The translations under genes were made by a program, and so were the position numbers. A DNA stretch of 5,948 nt, from assembly GCA_903922545.1 (NCBI GenBank), contig CAIXUE010000132.1, forward strand, positions 1 through 5,948. The letters run 5' to 3'. The notes under the pieces are model-generated. The model saw only the letters and a program-made list of their open reading frames with translations. It was not told where the DNA came from and searched no databases. Shown here piece after piece: positions 5,367 to 5,948 of the stretch (its first letter is position 1; each line of letters starts with the position of its first letter). Origin of the DNA: an uncultured Alphaproteobacteria bacterium (lineage in GTDB: Bacteria > Pseudomonadota > Alphaproteobacteria > Micropepsales > Micropepsaceae).

Positions 5367-5384
5367 GCAAATCCTAACCGGAAG
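5349..5384 (+). promoter_or_regulatory. Candidate -10 and ribosome site of the 2OG oxygenase gene
   Basis: TATACT (5349-5354) matches 5 of 6 positions of the -10 consensus, but no good -35 lies 16-18 bp upstream. GGAAG (5380-5384) is 5 nt before the ATG at 5390 and supports that start. The element overlaps the oppositely directed lipoprotein promoter. Confidence 0.4.
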
Positions 5385-5389
5385 ATGAC

Positions 5390-5948
5390 ATGGCGGGCTT
5401 TCAGACGCTTTTTCCCACGCGGCTTTACAGCGCAAGGCTGAAACCGGTGTCCGATTTGGCACAGACGTGCCTGGCCATCGCCGCCGAAGACAAGGCAGGC
5501 CAGCGCTGGGCCAAGGATCATGACTATGGCGGCTATACGTCTTATGCCTCGCTGAACGACTTGCCGATGCGGGCCACGGTGTTTGCCGAACTGGAACGGG
5601 CCATCGCCAAACATGTGGCAGCGTATGCGCGCAAATGTGAATTCGACTTAGGCGCACGGAAACTGAAACTCGACAGCCTCTGGATCAATGTGATGGACAA
5701 GGGCGCAATTCATCCGCCGCATATCCATCCTCATTCCGTCATCAGCGGGACTTATTATGTGACCGCGCCACCGCGCAGCGGCGCGATCCGCTTCGAAGAC
5801 CCGCGCCTTGGCCTTCTGATGGCCGCGCCAGCGAAAAAGAAAAACGCCCGCGCCGAGAACCGGACATTCGTGGACGTGACGCCCAAAGCCGGGCTGCTGC
5901 TGTTATGGGAAAGCTGGCTGCGCCATGGTGTGCAAGCCAATGGCGCCA
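5390..5948 (+). CDS. Putative 2OG-Fe(II) oxygenase, TIGR02466/PF13759-like (C-terminus outside window)
   Basis: An open frame of 186 codons runs off the right edge without a stop. It resembles a family of putative 2-oxoglutarate/iron dioxygenases (recalled, not searched). Visible: DYGGYTSYASLNDLP at residues 45-59, LWINVMDKGAIHPPHIHPHS at 97-116, SGTYYV at 119-124, SGAIRFEDPR at 130-139 and LLLWESWLRHGVQAN at 170-184. The double-stranded beta-helix metal site would draw on the HPPHIHPH cluster (His108, 111, 113, 115) plus distal His179; the 2OG-binding arginine should lie just past the window end. A short basic insert, KKKNAR, is at 149-154. The substrate is unknown for this family, and related proteins hydroxylate peptides or small molecules. 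GGAAG 5 nt upstream supports the start. It diverges from the lipoprotein gene across 67 bp. Confidence 0.88.
   Translation, partial: MAGFQTLFPTRLYSARLKPVSDLAQTCLAIAAEDKAGQRWAKDHDYGGYTSYASLNDLPMRATVFAELERAIAKHVAAYARKCEFDLGARKLKLDSLWINVMDKGAIHPPHIHPHSVISGTYYVTAPPRSGAIRFEDPRLGLLMAAPAKKKNARAENRTFVDVTPKAGLLLLWESWLRHGVQANGA

Noticed and set aside
5363..5614. Minus-strand 83-codon frame over the oxygenase gene
   Set aside because: It is antisense to a well supported coding frame with conserved motifs and has no features of its own.
4752..5657. Minus-strand 301-codon frame spanning gloB, the lipoprotein gene and the oxygenase gene
   Set aside because: It crosses three better supported genes; its Pro/Arg/Ser-rich translation is typical of an off-frame reading of GC-rich sequence.
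1..5948. Mobile element, phage, defence or secondary-metabolite system
   Set aside because: No transposase, integrase, terminal repeats, tRNA boundary, toxin-antitoxin pair or defence domain is seen; the genes are core metabolism or conserved hypotheticals of uniform base composition by eye.

Overview
The window is a compact, fully coding stretch of a GC-rich bacterial chromosome, most likely from an alphaproteobacterium. The evidence is gene content and order: a hisC-tyrC pair, a metX-metW pair, and gloB with a divergent SAM-methyltransferase-like gene. The protein sequences also read like alphaproteobacterial family members. Genus cannot be called from sequence alone. There are no RNA genes, mobile elements, CRISPR arrays or signs of recent transfer.

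Layout. Bases 1-1697 carry a leftward operon of hisC (histidinol-phosphate/aromatic aminotransferase) and tyrC (prephenate/cyclohexadienyl dehydrogenase, cut by the window's left edge), coupled by an ATGA overlap. A 119-bp divergent region (1698-1816) with three short inverted repeats separates it from the rightward metX-metW operon (1817-3579), also coupled by ATGA. metW converges on a leftward gene for a methyltransferase-fold protein with a degenerate SAM loop (3576-4334). That gene diverges from gloB, glyoxalase II (4376-5131). gloB converges on a tiny predicted lipoprotein (5128-5322). The lipoprotein diverges from a putative 2OG-Fe(II) oxygenase that runs off the right edge (5390-5948).

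How the genes fit together. hisC and tyrC serve histidine and tyrosine/phenylalanine synthesis, and one aminotransferase may serve both pathways. MetX acylates homoserine, the first committed step to methionine, and MetW is its usual partner. GloB hydrolyses S-lactoylglutathione in methylglyoxal detoxification. The last two genes have no assigned role. Both tail-to-tail gene pairs overlap by exactly the palindrome CTAG, so each junction supplies a TAG stop on both strands.

This is mainly an ordinary housekeeping region. I found no convincing new multi-gene system. The items most worth checking are the dyad-rich hisC/metX control region, the GSGP replacement of the usual GSDE motif in HisC, the CTAG-centred gene junctions, and the uncharacterised methyltransferase-like, lipoprotein and oxygenase genes.
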